The notes beneath the pieces were generated by a model that saw only the letters and a list, made by a program, of their open reading frames with translations, was not told the DNA's origin and searched no databases. Shown in pieces: positions 16,507-25,904 of a DNA stretch of 64,000 nucleotides. Origin of the DNA: Candidatus Brevundimonas colombiensis (lineage in GTDB: Bacteria; Pseudomonadota; Alphaproteobacteria; Caulobacterales; Caulobacteraceae); the NCBI GenBank assembly GCA_029202665.1, contig CP119326.1:3162001-3226000 (forward strand). The letters are read 5' to 3'. The position numbers and the translations under genes were made by a program. Position 1 is the stretch's first letter. The number at the start of each line of letters is the position of its first letter.

Positions 16507-17388
16507 ATGAGCGACGCTGTCTTCTCCGATCCGCTCGACCTGAAGAAGGTCGAGACCCGCGCCTGGTTCGAACATCTGCGCGACCGCATTCACGCCGCCT
16601 TCGAGGCGCTGGAGGATGCGGCCCCCGACGACCTGTTCCCCGGCGAGCCCGGCCGGTTCGTCCGCACCGCGTGGGACCGCCCTGAGGGCGGCGGCGGCGT
16701 CATGGGCATGATGCACGGGCGGCTGTTCGAAAAGGTCGGGGTCCATGTCTCGACCGTCCACGGCGCCTTTCCCGCCGACTACGCCAGGACCGTGCCGGGC
16801 GCCGACGTGGATCCGCGCTTCTTCGCCACCGGCATCAGTCTGATCTGCCATCCGGTCAGCCCGCGCGTCCCAGCCGTCCACATGAACACCCGCTTCATCG
16901 CCACGACGAAAAGCTGGTTCGGCGGCGGCGGCGACCTGACGCCCGTGCTGATGGCGGATCGGCGTCAGGATCACCCCGACACCGTCGCCTTCCATGCCGC
17001 CCTGCAGGCCGCCTGCGACGCCCACGACCCGGACTGGCACGCCAGGTACAAGGCCTGGTGCGACGAGTATTTCTACCTGCCGCATCGCCAGGAGCCGCGC
17101 GGCACCGGCGGCGTCTTCTACGACCATCACGACAGCGGCGACTACGACCGCGATTTCGCCTTCACCCGCGACATCGGCCTGGCCTTTCTGGACGTCTATC
17201 CCCGCATCGTCGCCGGCCGCATGGCCGAGTCGTGGACGCCGGAGGAACGCGAAGAGCAGCTCGTCCGGCGCGGCCGGTATGTCGAGTTCAACCTGCTCTA
17301 TGACCGCGGCACCATGTTCGGCCTGAAGACCGGCGGGAACGTGGATTCCATCCTCAGCTCCATGCCGCCGATGGTGAAGTGGCCTTAA
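16507..17388 (+). CDS. hemF: Oxygen-dependent coproporphyrinogen III oxidase
   Basis: Oxidative decarboxylation of coproporphyrinogen III in haem synthesis, using O2. The 293-residue protein shows the signatures GGGGVMGMMHGRLFEKVGV, AVHMNTRFI, WFGGGGDLTPV and FYDHHDSGD. The ATG at 16507 (MSDAVFSD) is chosen over an upstream in-frame start because family members begin close to this point. It sits beside the bc1 operon, while the oxygen-independent counterpart hemN lies in the cyd operon. Its 3' side faces the lysR-type gene across a repeat hairpin. Confidence 0.97.
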   Translation: MSDAVFSDPLDLKKVETRAWFEHLRDRIHAAFEALEDAAPDDLFPGEPGRFVRTAWDRPEGGGGVMGMMHGRLFEKVGVHVSTVHGAFPADYARTVPGADVDPRFFATGISLICHPVSPRVPAVHMNTRFIATTKSWFGGGGDLTPVLMADRRQDHPDTVAFHAALQAACDAHDPDWHARYKAWCDEYFYLPHRQEPRGTGGVFYDHHDSGDYDRDFAFTRDIGLAFLDVYPRIVAGRMAESWTPEEREEQLVRRGRYVEFNLLYDRGTMFGLKTGGNVDSILSSMPPMVKWP

Positions 17389-17406
17389 GTCCAGCCACAA
17401 TCATTT

Positions 17407-17516
17407 CCGTCATCCTCGGGCTTGACCCGAGGATCGGATGATCGACCGCATATTCGACGCCGTCAGTCACCGTCTCGCCCTACGGCCGATCCTCGGGTTA
17501 AGCCCGAGGATGACGG
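17407..17516. repeat. Paired palindromic repeat, copy A
   Basis: Two 31-base arms, 17407-17437 and 17486-17516, are inverted copies with a single mismatch. Each arm is itself a palindrome built on CCTCGGG-CTTGA-CCCGAGG. Four T residues follow the second arm. The unit sits between convergent hemF and the LysR gene, where it could also terminate transcription. Related copies are at 25905-26035 and 32252-32361. Confidence 0.9.
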
Positions 17517-17535
17517 TTTTCTAAGCAGACAGGCC

Positions 17536-18411
17536 CTAGGCCATCGTCGCCACGAACACATCCCCCGCCCGGCTGCGATACCGTTCCTTGTGCCGCAGCA
17601 GGCGGAACGGCCGTTCGGGCAGGGTGAAGGGCGCCGTCGCCAGTCGACCGGCCGCCACCGACGCATAGGCTACGCTTTCCGACAGGGCCGTGGCCCCCGC
17701 CCCGGCCTCGGCCGCCGCCAGCACCGCCTCATTGGACGGCAGGGTCATGGTCACCGTCAGGTCGGCCGGATCGACGCCCGCGCCCCACACCGCCGCCTCC
17801 AGGGTGGAGCGCGTGCCAGATCCGACTTCGCGCAACACCCACGGCTGGCCGGTCAACTCGCGCGCCTCCAGCCGTCGCCGCGTCGCCCAGGGATGGTCCG
17901 GCGTCACCAGCACCGCCAGCCGATCCGACCCCACCTGCATCTGCGACAGAGCCGGCTCGTCCACCGCCCCCTCGACCAGGCCGATCTCGGCGGCGCCGCT
18001 CAACACCGCCTGCGCGGCCTCGCGCGTGTTGCCGATCTCGACCGCCAGTTCGACGCCCGGATAGGCCGCGTGGAAATCCACCAGCCGGCGCGGCAGCCAA
18101 TAGCTGGCGATGGTCTGGCTGGCGAACACGGCCAGCCGCCCGCGCCGCAATGCGCTCATGTCCGCCAGCGCCGCCTGCGCCGCCTGCGCTCGCGCCAGCA
18201 CCGCCTTGGCTTCGGGCAGGAAGGCCTTTCCGGTTTCGTTCAGCACGATCCCGCGCCCCACCCGATCGAACAGACGCACGTCGTGCTCGGCCTCAAGGGC
18301 GGCGATGGCGTTCGATACGGCCGACTGCGTCAGGTTCAGCGCCCGCGCCGCCGCCGTCACATGGTCGCGCTCGGCCACGGCGATGAAGATGCGCAGGCGT
18401 TCCAGGGTCAC
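17536..18411 (-). CDS. LysR-family transcriptional regulator
   Basis: A 291-residue regulator. The N-terminal winged helix-turn-helix spans about residues 2-60 (AAARALNLTQSAVSNAIAAL), and a LysR substrate-binding domain fills the rest. The start is the GTG at 18411, with GGAG about 8 bases before it; a longer in-frame extension overlaps the divergent gene and is rejected. Divergent placement next to a YeiH-type membrane protein is a common arrangement (as with YeiE and YeiH), so it probably controls that gene. The effector cannot be told from sequence. Confidence 0.93.
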   Translation of the reverse strand: MTLERLRIFIAVAERDHVTAAARALNLTQSAVSNAIAALEAEHDVRLFDRVGRGIVLNETGKAFLPEAKAVLARAQAAQAALADMSALRRGRLAVFASQTIASYWLPRRLVDFHAAYPGVELAVEIGNTREAAQAVLSGAAEIGLVEGAVDEPALSQMQVGSDRLAVLVTPDHPWATRRRLEARELTGQPWVLREVGSGTRSTLEAAVWGAGVDPADLTVTMTLPSNEAVLAAAEAGAGATALSESVAYASVAAGRLATAPFTLPERPFRLLRHKERYRSRAGDVFVATMA

Positions 18412-18489
18412 GATTGATCTCCAAATCGGATTGAAACGACCATAACTATCCGTTGGACGCTCGTCGAGCCGGGGCGCATCTGGTGATCG

Positions 18490-19548
18490 ATGAAGTCCAC
18501 CGCCCTGCCCGCCCCCATCGCCGCGCCCCGACTGGCGATGCTGAAGGCCTTCGTCGGCGCGGTTCGTCCCGGCGTCATGCTGTGCCTGCTGGTGACATTG
18601 GCAGCCATCGGCCTGACCAGTATCGAGCGTGACCTGATCGGCCATGTCTGGCTGGAGCCGCTGGTCCTGGCCATCCTGCTGGGCGCCGCAGTCCGCACCG
18701 CCTGGACCCCGGACGTGCGGTTCAAGGCCGGGATCGACTTCTCGGCCAAGACCCTGCTGGAGGTCGCGGTGGTGCTGCTGGGCGCCTCGGTCAGCGCCGC
18801 GACCCTGTCGGCGCTGGGCGTGGCCTTTGTGGTCGGCATCTTCGGATTGGTGGCGCTGGCCATCATCATCGGCTTCGGCGTCGGCCGCATCCTGGGCCTG
18901 AACCCGCGCATGGCCCTGCTGGTCGCCTGCGGAAACGCCATTTGCGGCAACTCGGCCATCGCCGCCGTGGCGCCCGTTATCGACGCCGATGGCGAGGAGG
19001 TGGCGGCCTCCATCGCCTTCACCGCCGTTCTGGGCGTGGTCGTGGTTCTGGGCCTGCCGCTGCTGGGCGGCCTGATCCATTTGAACGGCCTGCAATATGG
19101 CGCCCTGGCCGGTCTGACCGTCTATGCCGTGCCGCAAGTCCTGGCCGCCGCCGCTCCGTTCGGCGCGGTCGCCACCCAGACCGGGACGGTGGTCAAGCTG
19201 GTGCGGGTGCTGATGCTGGGGCCGGTGATCCTCGCCCTGTCGCTGATCTTCCGCGACCGCGCGCCCGGCGCCGCAAGGCCCGGCCTGGCTCGCCTGCTGC
19301 CCTGGTTCATCGTCGGCTTCCTGGTCATGATCGCCCTGCGTTCGCTGGGCCTGATCCCTCAGGGCCTGCTGTCGCCGATGGCGGCGGCGTCCGGCCTGCT
19401 GACCGTCATCGCCATGGCCGCCCTGGGACTGCAGACCGACATCCGCGCCGTCGCCCGCGTCGGATCCCGGGTCGTGGCCGCCGTCGTCCTGTCGCTGGGC
19501 GCCCTGGTGTTGCTGGCCCTCGCGCTGATCCGACTGCTCGGCCTTTAA
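18490..19548 (+). CDS. YeiH-family (UPF0324) integral membrane protein
   Basis: A 352-residue protein with about 10 hydrophobic membrane helices. The family block LVACGNAICGNSAIAAVAPVI and the helix ends around IDFSAKTLLEVAVVLLGAS identify the UPF0324 group, sometimes called putative sulfate exporters; the transport role is not well proven. The ATG at 18490 leaves a 78-base spacer to the divergent LysR gene. The stop shares a TTAA tetramer with the convergent amidotransferase gene. Confidence 0.9.
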   Translation: MKSTALPAPIAAPRLAMLKAFVGAVRPGVMLCLLVTLAAIGLTSIERDLIGHVWLEPLVLAILLGAAVRTAWTPDVRFKAGIDFSAKTLLEVAVVLLGASVSAATLSALGVAFVVGIFGLVALAIIIGFGVGRILGLNPRMALLVACGNAICGNSAIAAVAPVIDADGEEVAASIAFTAVLGVVVVLGLPLLGGLIHLNGLQYGALAGLTVYAVPQVLAAAAPFGAVATQTGTVVKLVRVLMLGPVILALSLIFRDRAPGAARPGLARLLPWFIVGFLVMIALRSLGLIPQGLLSPMAAASGLLTVIAMAALGLQTDIRAVARVGSRVVAAVVLSLGALVLLALALIRLLGL

Positions 19549-20276
19549 ATCCCGCTGCCGTAATCCTCGACCGGCGGCGGGGTCAGCAGCAGGAAGGCCC
19601 TGATCCAGGCGGTCAGCACCGCCCGGTCGTTGGGCCGTTTCAGACTGCTGATCGCCTCGTCCGCCAGATCATGCGGGATGCGCGCGCCCCGCCGCCCCTC
19701 GATCAGGGCCGCCGCATATTCCGGTTGAAACTCCGGGTGGCACTGAAACGAAATGGCGTCCTCGCCCCAGGCCAGGCCGGCATAGGGGGTGAAACCGCTG
19801 GAGGCGATCACCCGTGCATCGTCCGAAATCGCGATCACCTGATCCTGATGCGACACCGGAATGGCGATGGCGCGCGCGCGCGGATGCATCCAGGGCTCGT
19901 TCGCCCGCACGTCATAGCGGTGCAGCCCAACGCCCCATCCCTTATCCGACTTTTCCACCGCGCCGCCGAAAGCATGGGCCAGCGCCTGGTGGCCGAAGCA
20001 GATGCCGACCAGCCGCGTCCGCCCCCGCGCCGCCCTCAGCCAGTCGATCAGCTGCGGAATCCACGGCAGGTCGTCATAGACCCCCGCCGCCGAGCCGGTG
20101 ACGATGGCGCCCTGAAACACCGCGGGGTCGTCCGGCAGATGGCCCGCCTGCACATTGAAACGCGTCGTCGGCACACCCTCGCCCAACAGCGCCCGGAACC
20201 GCGCGGGATAGTCGTCGAAGTCGTCCTTAAGGTGTTCGGGCGGGTGGCCGGTTTCCAGAATGGCGATGCGGGTCAT
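19545..20276 (-). CDS. Class I glutamine amidotransferase-like protein
   Basis: A 243-residue stand-alone GATase1 domain. The triad is visible: nucleophile Cys at about residue 93 in VGICFGHQ, and His/Glu at about 180/182 in FQCHPEF. The MTRIAIL start at 20276 is preferred to the ATG at 20300 because it begins directly with the first strand of the fold. Similar proteins are often annotated as GMP synthase-like, but no synthetase domain is present; they may act in gamma-glutamyl catabolism (PuuD-like) or on unknown substrates. The start lies 23 bases after the rlmJ stop. Confidence 0.85.
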   Translation of the reverse strand: MTRIAILETGHPPEHLKDDFDDYPARFRALLGEGVPTTRFNVQAGHLPDDPAVFQGAIVTGSAAGVYDDLPWIPQLIDWLRAARGRTRLVGICFGHQALAHAFGGAVEKSDKGWGVGLHRYDVRANEPWMHPRARAIAIPVSHQDQVIAISDDARVIASSGFTPYAGLAWGEDAISFQCHPEFQPEYAAALIEGRRGARIPHDLADEAISSLKRPNDRAVLTAWIRAFLLLTPPPVEDYGSGI

Positions 20277-20299
20277 TGGCTGAACTCTAAGGCGTCGCA

Positions 20300-21115
20300 T
20301 CAGAAGGTCCAGACCTCTGCACGACCGCCGGCGTCGCCCAGAGCCTTGGCCGCCCAGCCGCAGATTTCCTCCGCCGCCGCCTCGGCGCCTTGTGGCGGAT
20401 TGACCACCACCATGGCGCAGCCGTTCATCTTCATCGGATTGGTCAGGGGCCTGAGGCGCGCCTCCGCGACCAGCGTCGGCCCCGCCCGCCCCTGGAGCTT
20501 GCGAATGAAGGCGTCGAACGTCTCCAAATCCTTCAACGGCGTCCAGATCGCCACGGTCGCCTCAGGATCGCGCCGCAACACCGCGACCGCCGTCTCGGCC
20601 GAACGCATATAGTCGTCGGGCTTTTCGAACGGCGGGTCGATCAGCACCAGCGGCCCGCGCGCCTTTGCCGCCTCCGCGACCGCCAGATCATAGCCGTCGC
20701 CCTCGCGCGCCTCGGCGTTCGCGCGCCCCTCCAACGCCTCAGCCAACATTTGTCGCACCGGCGGGTTCAGTTCAAACCCGACATAGCGCCCGCCCTGCCC
20801 CAGGGCGTCCGCGATCAGCAGCGGCGATCCCGGATAGAACCGCGCTCCGCCGTCCGGGTTGAACGCCATCACCTTGTTCGCCAGACCCTCCATCAGAGGC
20901 GGACGCCCCTCGGCGCTCATCAGCCGGACCACGCCCGCTTCAGCCTCCCTGGACCGCGCCGCATCGCCCGCCAGGTCGTAAAGCCCTGCCCCGGCGTGGG
21001 TGTCCAGCACCGTCAAAGGCCCTGCCGCCCCCCGCGTTTTCACCAGCCACAGCACCAGGGCGTGTTTGACCAGATCGGCGAAGTTTCCGGCGTGAAAGCT
21101 GTGGCGATAGTTCAT
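20300..21115 (-). CDS. rlmJ: 23S rRNA (adenine(2030)-N6)-methyltransferase RlmJ
   Basis: A 271-residue N6-adenine methyltransferase. The N-terminal signature NYRHSFHAGNFADLVKH is diagnostic. The SAM region DTHAGAGLYDL and the catalytic motif DPPFE follow. The C-terminus has GCAMVVVNPP. The start is the ATG at 21115 (MNYRHSF); a 9-residue extension to 21142 is less likely. It lies upstream of the amidotransferase on the same strand and is divergent from topoisomerase IB. Confidence 0.95.
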   Translation of the reverse strand: MNYRHSFHAGNFADLVKHALVLWLVKTRGAAGPLTVLDTHAGAGLYDLAGDAARSREAEAGVVRLMSAEGRPPLMEGLANKVMAFNPDGGARFYPGSPLLIADALGQGGRYVGFELNPPVRQMLAEALEGRANAEAREGDGYDLAVAEAAKARGPLVLIDPPFEKPDDYMRSAETAVAVLRRDPEATVAIWTPLKDLETFDAFIRKLQGRAGPTLVAEARLRPLTNPMKMNGCAMVVVNPPQGAEAAAEEICGWAAKALGDAGGRAEVWTF

Positions 21116-21231
21116 GCCGCCTCGTCCCGCGCCCGGCCTCATGGGTCAAGCGGAACTCGCGGCCCAGGCCCCGCGTTCGTCGCTCGTCTTCGGCAAGCGG
21201 CTGAAAGACCAATGAAAAGGAAACGCGGCGG

Positions 21232-22254
21232 ATGGCCGACGGATCGCACGCCTTCGACATCGCCTCCCAGGTTCCAAAGGGCCTCAGCTATTGCAGCGAC
21301 GAGTTCGCCGGCCTGACCCGCCGTCGATCCGGCAAGGGATGGTCCTACAGGGACGCCAAGGGCCATACGGTCGCCGACGCCAAGACCCTGGCCCGCATCC
21401 GCGCCCTGGCCATCCCGCCCGCCTGGACTGACGTGTGGATCTGCCCCAAGGCTAACGGCCATATCCAGGCGACCGGCCGCGACGTGAAGGGCAGGAAACA
21501 GTATCGCTATCACAATGACTGGAGCACGGCCCGGTCCGAGAACAAGTTCGACAAGCTACCGGCCTTTTCCCGCGCCCTGCCGAAGCTGCGCGACAAGGTC
21601 GAACATGATCTTGGCCTGCGCGGCGTCTGTCGCGACAAGGTGCTGGCCACCGCCGTCCGCCTGTTGGAGATCACCCTGATCCGGGTCGGCAACTCCATCT
21701 ACGCCAAACAAAACCGCAGCTATGGCCTGACCACCCTACACAAGCGGCACCTGGACGTGGACGGCGCGGCCCTGACGTTCGAGTTTCGCGGCAAGAGCGG
21801 CAAAGACCACAGCGTCAGCGTCAAGGACCGCCGTCTGGCCCGCGTCGTGCGCCAGTTGGAGGGTCTGCCGGGCCAACAGCTGTTCAAATACCGTGCGGCG
21901 GACGGTACGCTGTGCCCGGTCGATTCCGACGACGTGAACGCCTATATCCGCGAGGCGATGGGCGAGCAGTTCTCGGCCAAGGACTTCCGCACCTGGGCCG
22001 GCACCGTCTCGGCGGCGCGGGCGCTGCGCGACATGGAGGCGGCCACCTCGCCGACGGACGCCAAGCGCAAGATCACCGTATGCGTCAAGGCCGTCGCGGG
22101 CCTGTTGGGCAACACCCCGACCGTATGCCGCGCCTCCTATATCCACCCAAAGGTTTTGGCCCTGTTTGAAACGGGTCAGATCGCCGATGTCCTGCCCGGA
22201 TCGGGGACCAAGGGCTTTGAAAAAGCCCTGATCAAACATTTACTTGCCGCCTGA
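21232..22254 (+). CDS. Bacterial DNA topoisomerase IB
   Basis: Relaxes supercoiled DNA through a 3'-phosphotyrosyl intermediate. The 340-residue protein matches the compact poxvirus-like bacterial type IB enzymes. The N-terminal domain has GWSYRDAKG and IPPAWTDVWICP. The catalytic domain has VGNSIYAKQNRSYGLTTL, KFRGKSGK-like EFRGKSGKDH, KDFRTWAGT and the active-site Tyr at about residue 303 in ASYIHP. It stands alone, divergent from rlmJ. This enzyme is common but not universal in alphaproteobacteria. Confidence 0.95.
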   Translation: MADGSHAFDIASQVPKGLSYCSDEFAGLTRRRSGKGWSYRDAKGHTVADAKTLARIRALAIPPAWTDVWICPKANGHIQATGRDVKGRKQYRYHNDWSTARSENKFDKLPAFSRALPKLRDKVEHDLGLRGVCRDKVLATAVRLLEITLIRVGNSIYAKQNRSYGLTTLHKRHLDVDGAALTFEFRGKSGKDHSVSVKDRRLARVVRQLEGLPGQQLFKYRAADGTLCPVDSDDVNAYIREAMGEQFSAKDFRTWAGTVSAARALRDMEAATSPTDAKRKITVCVKAVAGLLGNTPTVCRASYIHPKVLALFETGQIADVLPGSGTKGFEKALIKHLLAA

Positions 22255-22257
22255 CCT

Positions 22258-22275
22258 CAGCCGTTCTCACGGCTG
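22258..22275 (+). terminator. Weak hairpin after topoisomerase IB
   Basis: CAGCCGT-TCTC-ACGGCTG forms a 7-bp stem with a 4-base loop directly after the stop codon. There is no real T-run, so it is at most a weak or factor-assisted terminator. Confidence 0.3.
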
Positions 22276-22355
22276 GCGTTAGAAATCCCCATTTGATTGG
22301 TAGGATTTAAGCCTCTCCTCTTCCGTTCGGCGCATCACGTCGCCGGAGGGGGACC

Positions 22356-24755
22356 ATGACAACATCCGCAACCGCCCGAAGCCTGCTGTCCGCCACGGCG
22401 ATCCTGTCCTGCCTGGCCGCACCCGCTGTCTCCTTGGCTTCGCCCGACGAGGCGGTCGAGCCTCAGGTGACGACGCCCAGCGTCGCCAGCGTCGGCGACA
22501 TCGTCGTCACCGCCCGTCGGCGGAATGAGCGGGCGCAGGACGTGCCCATCGCCCTGACCGTCGTAAACGAAGAACTGCTGGACCGCACCGGCGCCTACAA
22601 TGTCGGCCAGATCACCCAACTGGCGCCCAGCGTCCAGTTGTTGACCTCGAACCCGCGCAACACCGCCATCACCATCCGCGGCCTTGGCGCAAGCTATGGT
22701 CTGGCCAACGACGGGCTGGAACAGGGCGTGGGCATCTATGTCGATCAGGTCTATTATGGCCGCCCCGCCACCGCGACTCTGGACTTCGTCGATCTGGACC
22801 GCATCGAAATCCTGCGCGGGCCGCAAGGCACCCTGTTCGGCAAGAACACCACCGCAGGCGCCCTGAACATCACCACCCAGGCGCCGTCCTTCACGCCCGA
22901 AGGCCGCGCCGAGCTGAGTTTTGGCGACTATGGCTTCCTCCAGGCGAAGGCCAGCGTCTCGGGACCCATAATCGACGACAAACTGGCGGCGCGTTTTTCG
23001 GTCGTGTCCACCCGGCGCGACGGCTTGCTGGACAACGCCACGGTCGGCGGAAAACAGAATTCCCAGGACGCCATCAGCCTGCGCGGCCAACTGCTGTTCC
23101 AGCCGACGGACCAGCTTCGCGTGCGCCTGTTCGCCGACTACGCCGACCTGACGCCCGACTGCTGCACCCAGGTCTATGTCCGGGTGGGCGACACGCAAAA
23201 GCCGCTTGACCAGCGTTTCCCGGCCCTGGCCGCCGGTCGCGGCTATAGGGCCGCCAGCACCAATCCGTATGACCGGATCGCGGATGTGGACGGGGCGATC
23301 CAGGCGGACCAGATTCACCGGGGCGTCTCGGCCATCGTCGATTACGATTTCGGCTGGGCTACCCTGACCTCGGTCTCGGCCTGGCGCTCCTGGGACTGGG
23401 GGCCCCGGAACGACCGCGACTACACCGCCCTCGACATCACGCGCCAATCGGCCAACCCGTCCTGGCAGGACCAATGGAGCCAGGAGCTACGCCTATCCTC
23501 CAACGGCGCCAACCGCATCGACTGGACAGCCGGCCTCTACGCCTTCCATCAGGCGGTTGAAACCCAAGGCGTCACCGAATACGGGCGCGACGCCAGCTAC
23601 TGGCTGATCCCCGCCTATCAGCGCGTCGCCGGGGCGCCTCTTGAGCGCGTGCCCGACCGGCTGCTCGACGGCTACACCGTCTTCAACGACAGCCGCATCG
23701 AGACGGATTCCTACGCCGCCTTCGCCCAACTGACCTGGAACATCACCGACCGGCTGCACCTGACCCCCGGCCTGCGCTACACCAAGGAGGAGAAGGCGGG
23801 CCGCTACGCCGCCACGACGACCGGCGGGCTGGCGACGACGGACAGCACCTATATCTCCCGGCGCAACGGCATCGCCCGCCCACAAGCCTATGACGCGAGT
23901 CTTTCAGACGACGACCTCTCGGGCCAGGTCTCGCTGTCCTATGACGTCAGCGACGATGTCCTGACCTACGCCAGCGTCGCGCGGGGCTATAAGTCGGGCG
24001 GCATCAACATGGCCGGCATCCCCAATCTGCCGAACGGCCAGCCGTCCCTGACCAACGCCGTGGTCAAGCCAGAGGTCGTCACCACCTATGAGCTGGGCCT
24101 GAAGACCCAGGCCTTCGGCCGCCGCCTCACCGCCAATCTGGCCGCCTATCGGACGGATGTGGAGGACTACCAGGCCAATGTGGTCGACAGCGGCCCCGGC
24201 GCCCTGCGCGGCTATCTGGCCAACGCCGACAAGGTGGTGATCCAAGGCGTCGAACTGGACGCCTTCGCCCGCCCGAACCAGAACCTGGATCTCTACGCCA
24301 ATGTCGCCTGGACCGACGCCAAGTACGACGCCTTCACCAATGGCCCCTGCCCGCTGGAGCAGATCGGCGCGACCACCGTCGCCTGCGACCTGTCGGGACA
24401 GGACCTGCCCGGCGTCTCGCCCTGGGCCGCATCCATAGGCGGCGAATTGCATGGCCGAGGCGGCTTCCTCGGTCTGCCGGGCGAATTCTATGGCGGCGCC
24501 GACGCCAGCTATCGCTCCACCTACAACTCCGACGCCTCGGTCTCGCGCTACACCCAGATCGACAGCTATGCGATCCTGAACCTGCGCGCCGGGTTCCGCG
24601 CCGAGAACGGCTGGGAGGCCTTTGTCTGGATCAAGAACGCCCTGGACGAGGACTATCTTCAGTTCGTCAGCGTCCAGTCCGGCAACTCTGGCCTGGTCAT
24701 CGGCAATCCGGGCGACCCACGCACGGTGGGGATCACCCTGCGGGCGCGGTATTGA
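22356..24755 (+). CDS. TonB-dependent outer-membrane receptor
   Basis: A 799-residue receptor. The signal peptide ends near AVSLAS. The plug domain starts after GDIVVTARRRNERAQDVPIA and carries the typical LRGPQGTLFGKNTTAGALNI block. A 22-strand beta-barrel is expected, and the protein ends in an aromatic residue (LRARY). A strong GGAGGGGGACC ribosome binding site precedes the ATG at 22356. There is no sigma or anti-sigma gene beside it, so the ligand cannot be inferred from context; sequence style is that of the broad Caulobacterales receptors for siderophores or plant-type compounds. Confidence 0.95.
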   Translation: MTTSATARSLLSATAILSCLAAPAVSLASPDEAVEPQVTTPSVASVGDIVVTARRRNERAQDVPIALTVVNEELLDRTGAYNVGQITQLAPSVQLLTSNPRNTAITIRGLGASYGLANDGLEQGVGIYVDQVYYGRPATATLDFVDLDRIEILRGPQGTLFGKNTTAGALNITTQAPSFTPEGRAELSFGDYGFLQAKASVSGPIIDDKLAARFSVVSTRRDGLLDNATVGGKQNSQDAISLRGQLLFQPTDQLRVRLFADYADLTPDCCTQVYVRVGDTQKPLDQRFPALAAGRGYRAASTNPYDRIADVDGAIQADQIHRGVSAIVDYDFGWATLTSVSAWRSWDWGPRNDRDYTALDITRQSANPSWQDQWSQELRLSSNGANRIDWTAGLYAFHQAVETQGVTEYGRDASYWLIPAYQRVAGAPLERVPDRLLDGYTVFNDSRIETDSYAAFAQLTWNITDRLHLTPGLRYTKEEKAGRYAATTTGGLATTDSTYISRRNGIARPQAYDASLSDDDLSGQVSLSYDVSDDVLTYASVARGYKSGGINMAGIPNLPNGQPSLTNAVVKPEVVTTYELGLKTQAFGRRLTANLAAYRTDVEDYQANVVDSGPGALRGYLANADKVVIQGVELDAFARPNQNLDLYANVAWTDAKYDAFTNGPCPLEQIGATTVACDLSGQDLPGVSPWAASIGGELHGRGGFLGLPGEFYGGADASYRSTYNSDASVSRYTQIDSYAILNLRAGFRAENGWEAFVWIKNALDEDYLQFVSVQSGNSGLVIGNPGDPRTVGITLRARY

Positions 24756-24831
24756 TCAGAAAGGGAACTTCCCCGCGCCCACCGATCGCCAGCCTCGCGC
24801 TTGTGCTGGGATGACAGGGAGGATCAATGCC

Positions 24832-25884
24832 TCAGGCCGCCTTGTCCCAGTTCAGAACCACCTTGCCCGACTGACCGGACTTCATGGCCTCGAAGCCCTC
24901 GCGGTAATCGGCATAGTCCAGCCGATGGGTGATCAGCGGGCTGAGGTCCAGACCGGCCTTCAGCAGGCCCAGCATCTTGCGCCAGGTGGTGAACATCTCG
25001 CGCCCATAGACGCCCTTGATGGTCAGGGCCTTCAGGATGATCGCGCCCCAGTCCGTCTCCATCGGCTTGGACGGAATGCCCAGCATGGCCATGCCGCCGC
25101 CCATGATCAGGGTGTCCACGCATTGCTTGAAGGCGACGGGCGAACCCGACATCTCCAGCGCCACGTCGAAACCGACCTTCAGGCCCAGCTCGTGCATGAC
25201 GTCCTTAAGGTCTTCCTTGGTCGTGTTAACCGCGCGGATTCCGGGGGCGACCTTCTGCGCCAGCTCCAGGCGGAAGTCATTGATGTCGGTCAGAACCACC
25301 GTCCGCGCCCCCGCATGACGCGCCACGGCGGCGGCCATCATGCCGATAGGCCCGGCGCCCGTGACCAGCACGTCCTCGCCCAGCAGGTCGAACTGTTGGG
25401 CGGTGTGAACCGCATTGCCGAACGGATCCAGGATCGAGCCGATCTCATAGGGCACGTCGTCAGGCAGTTCGATCACGTTGAAGGCCGGGGCCACCACGAA
25501 CTCGGCGAAGGCGCCCTGACGGTTCACGCCGATGCCCATGGTCGCCGGGTCTAGATGGAAGTGACCGGCGCGGGCGGCCTCGGAGTTCAGGTCGATGACA
25601 TGTCCCTCGGCCGAGACGCGCTGGCCGACCTTCAGGCGGCGATCCACGTCCTTGCCGATGGCGACGATCTCGCCTGCGAACTCGTGGCCGGTGATCATCG
25701 GGGTCGGGACGTTCTTCTGGGACCATTCGTCCCAGTTCCAGATGTGGATGTCGGTGCCGCAGACGGCGGTGCGATGCACCTTGATCAGCACGTCCTCCGG
25801 CCCCGCCACGGGGATCGGCGCATCGATCAGTTCCAGCCCCTGCACCGGCCCGGTCTTGGCCAGGGCTTTCATCATTTCGGTCAT
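24832..25884 (-). CDS. tdh: L-threonine 3-dehydrogenase, lacking structural zinc cysteines
   Basis: Oxidises threonine to 2-amino-3-ketobutyrate with NAD+, for cleavage by Kbl. The 350-residue MDR protein keeps the catalytic-zinc residues (Cys about 42 in AVCGTD, His 67 and Glu 68 in TGHEF), the nucleotide fold GAGPIGMMAAAVA and the Tdh-type IFDPFGN-like LDPFGNAVHTA block. Aligned by eye with the E. coli enzyme, the four cysteines of the structural zinc lobe are replaced by Asp98, Ser101, Ala104 and Asp112. The lobe is otherwise the same length, so the site is lost rather than deleted. It follows kbl, separated by a repeat unit. Confidence 0.95.
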   Translation of the reverse strand: MTEMMKALAKTGPVQGLELIDAPIPVAGPEDVLIKVHRTAVCGTDIHIWNWDEWSQKNVPTPMITGHEFAGEIVAIGKDVDRRLKVGQRVSAEGHVIDLNSEAARAGHFHLDPATMGIGVNRQGAFAEFVVAPAFNVIELPDDVPYEIGSILDPFGNAVHTAQQFDLLGEDVLVTGAGPIGMMAAAVARHAGARTVVLTDINDFRLELAQKVAPGIRAVNTTKEDLKDVMHELGLKVGFDVALEMSGSPVAFKQCVDTLIMGGGMAMLGIPSKPMETDWGAIILKALTIKGVYGREMFTTWRKMLGLLKAGLDLSPLITHRLDYADYREGFEAMKSGQSGKVVLNWDKAA

Positions 25885-25904
25885 GACGGCATTCCTCGTT
25901 GTTC

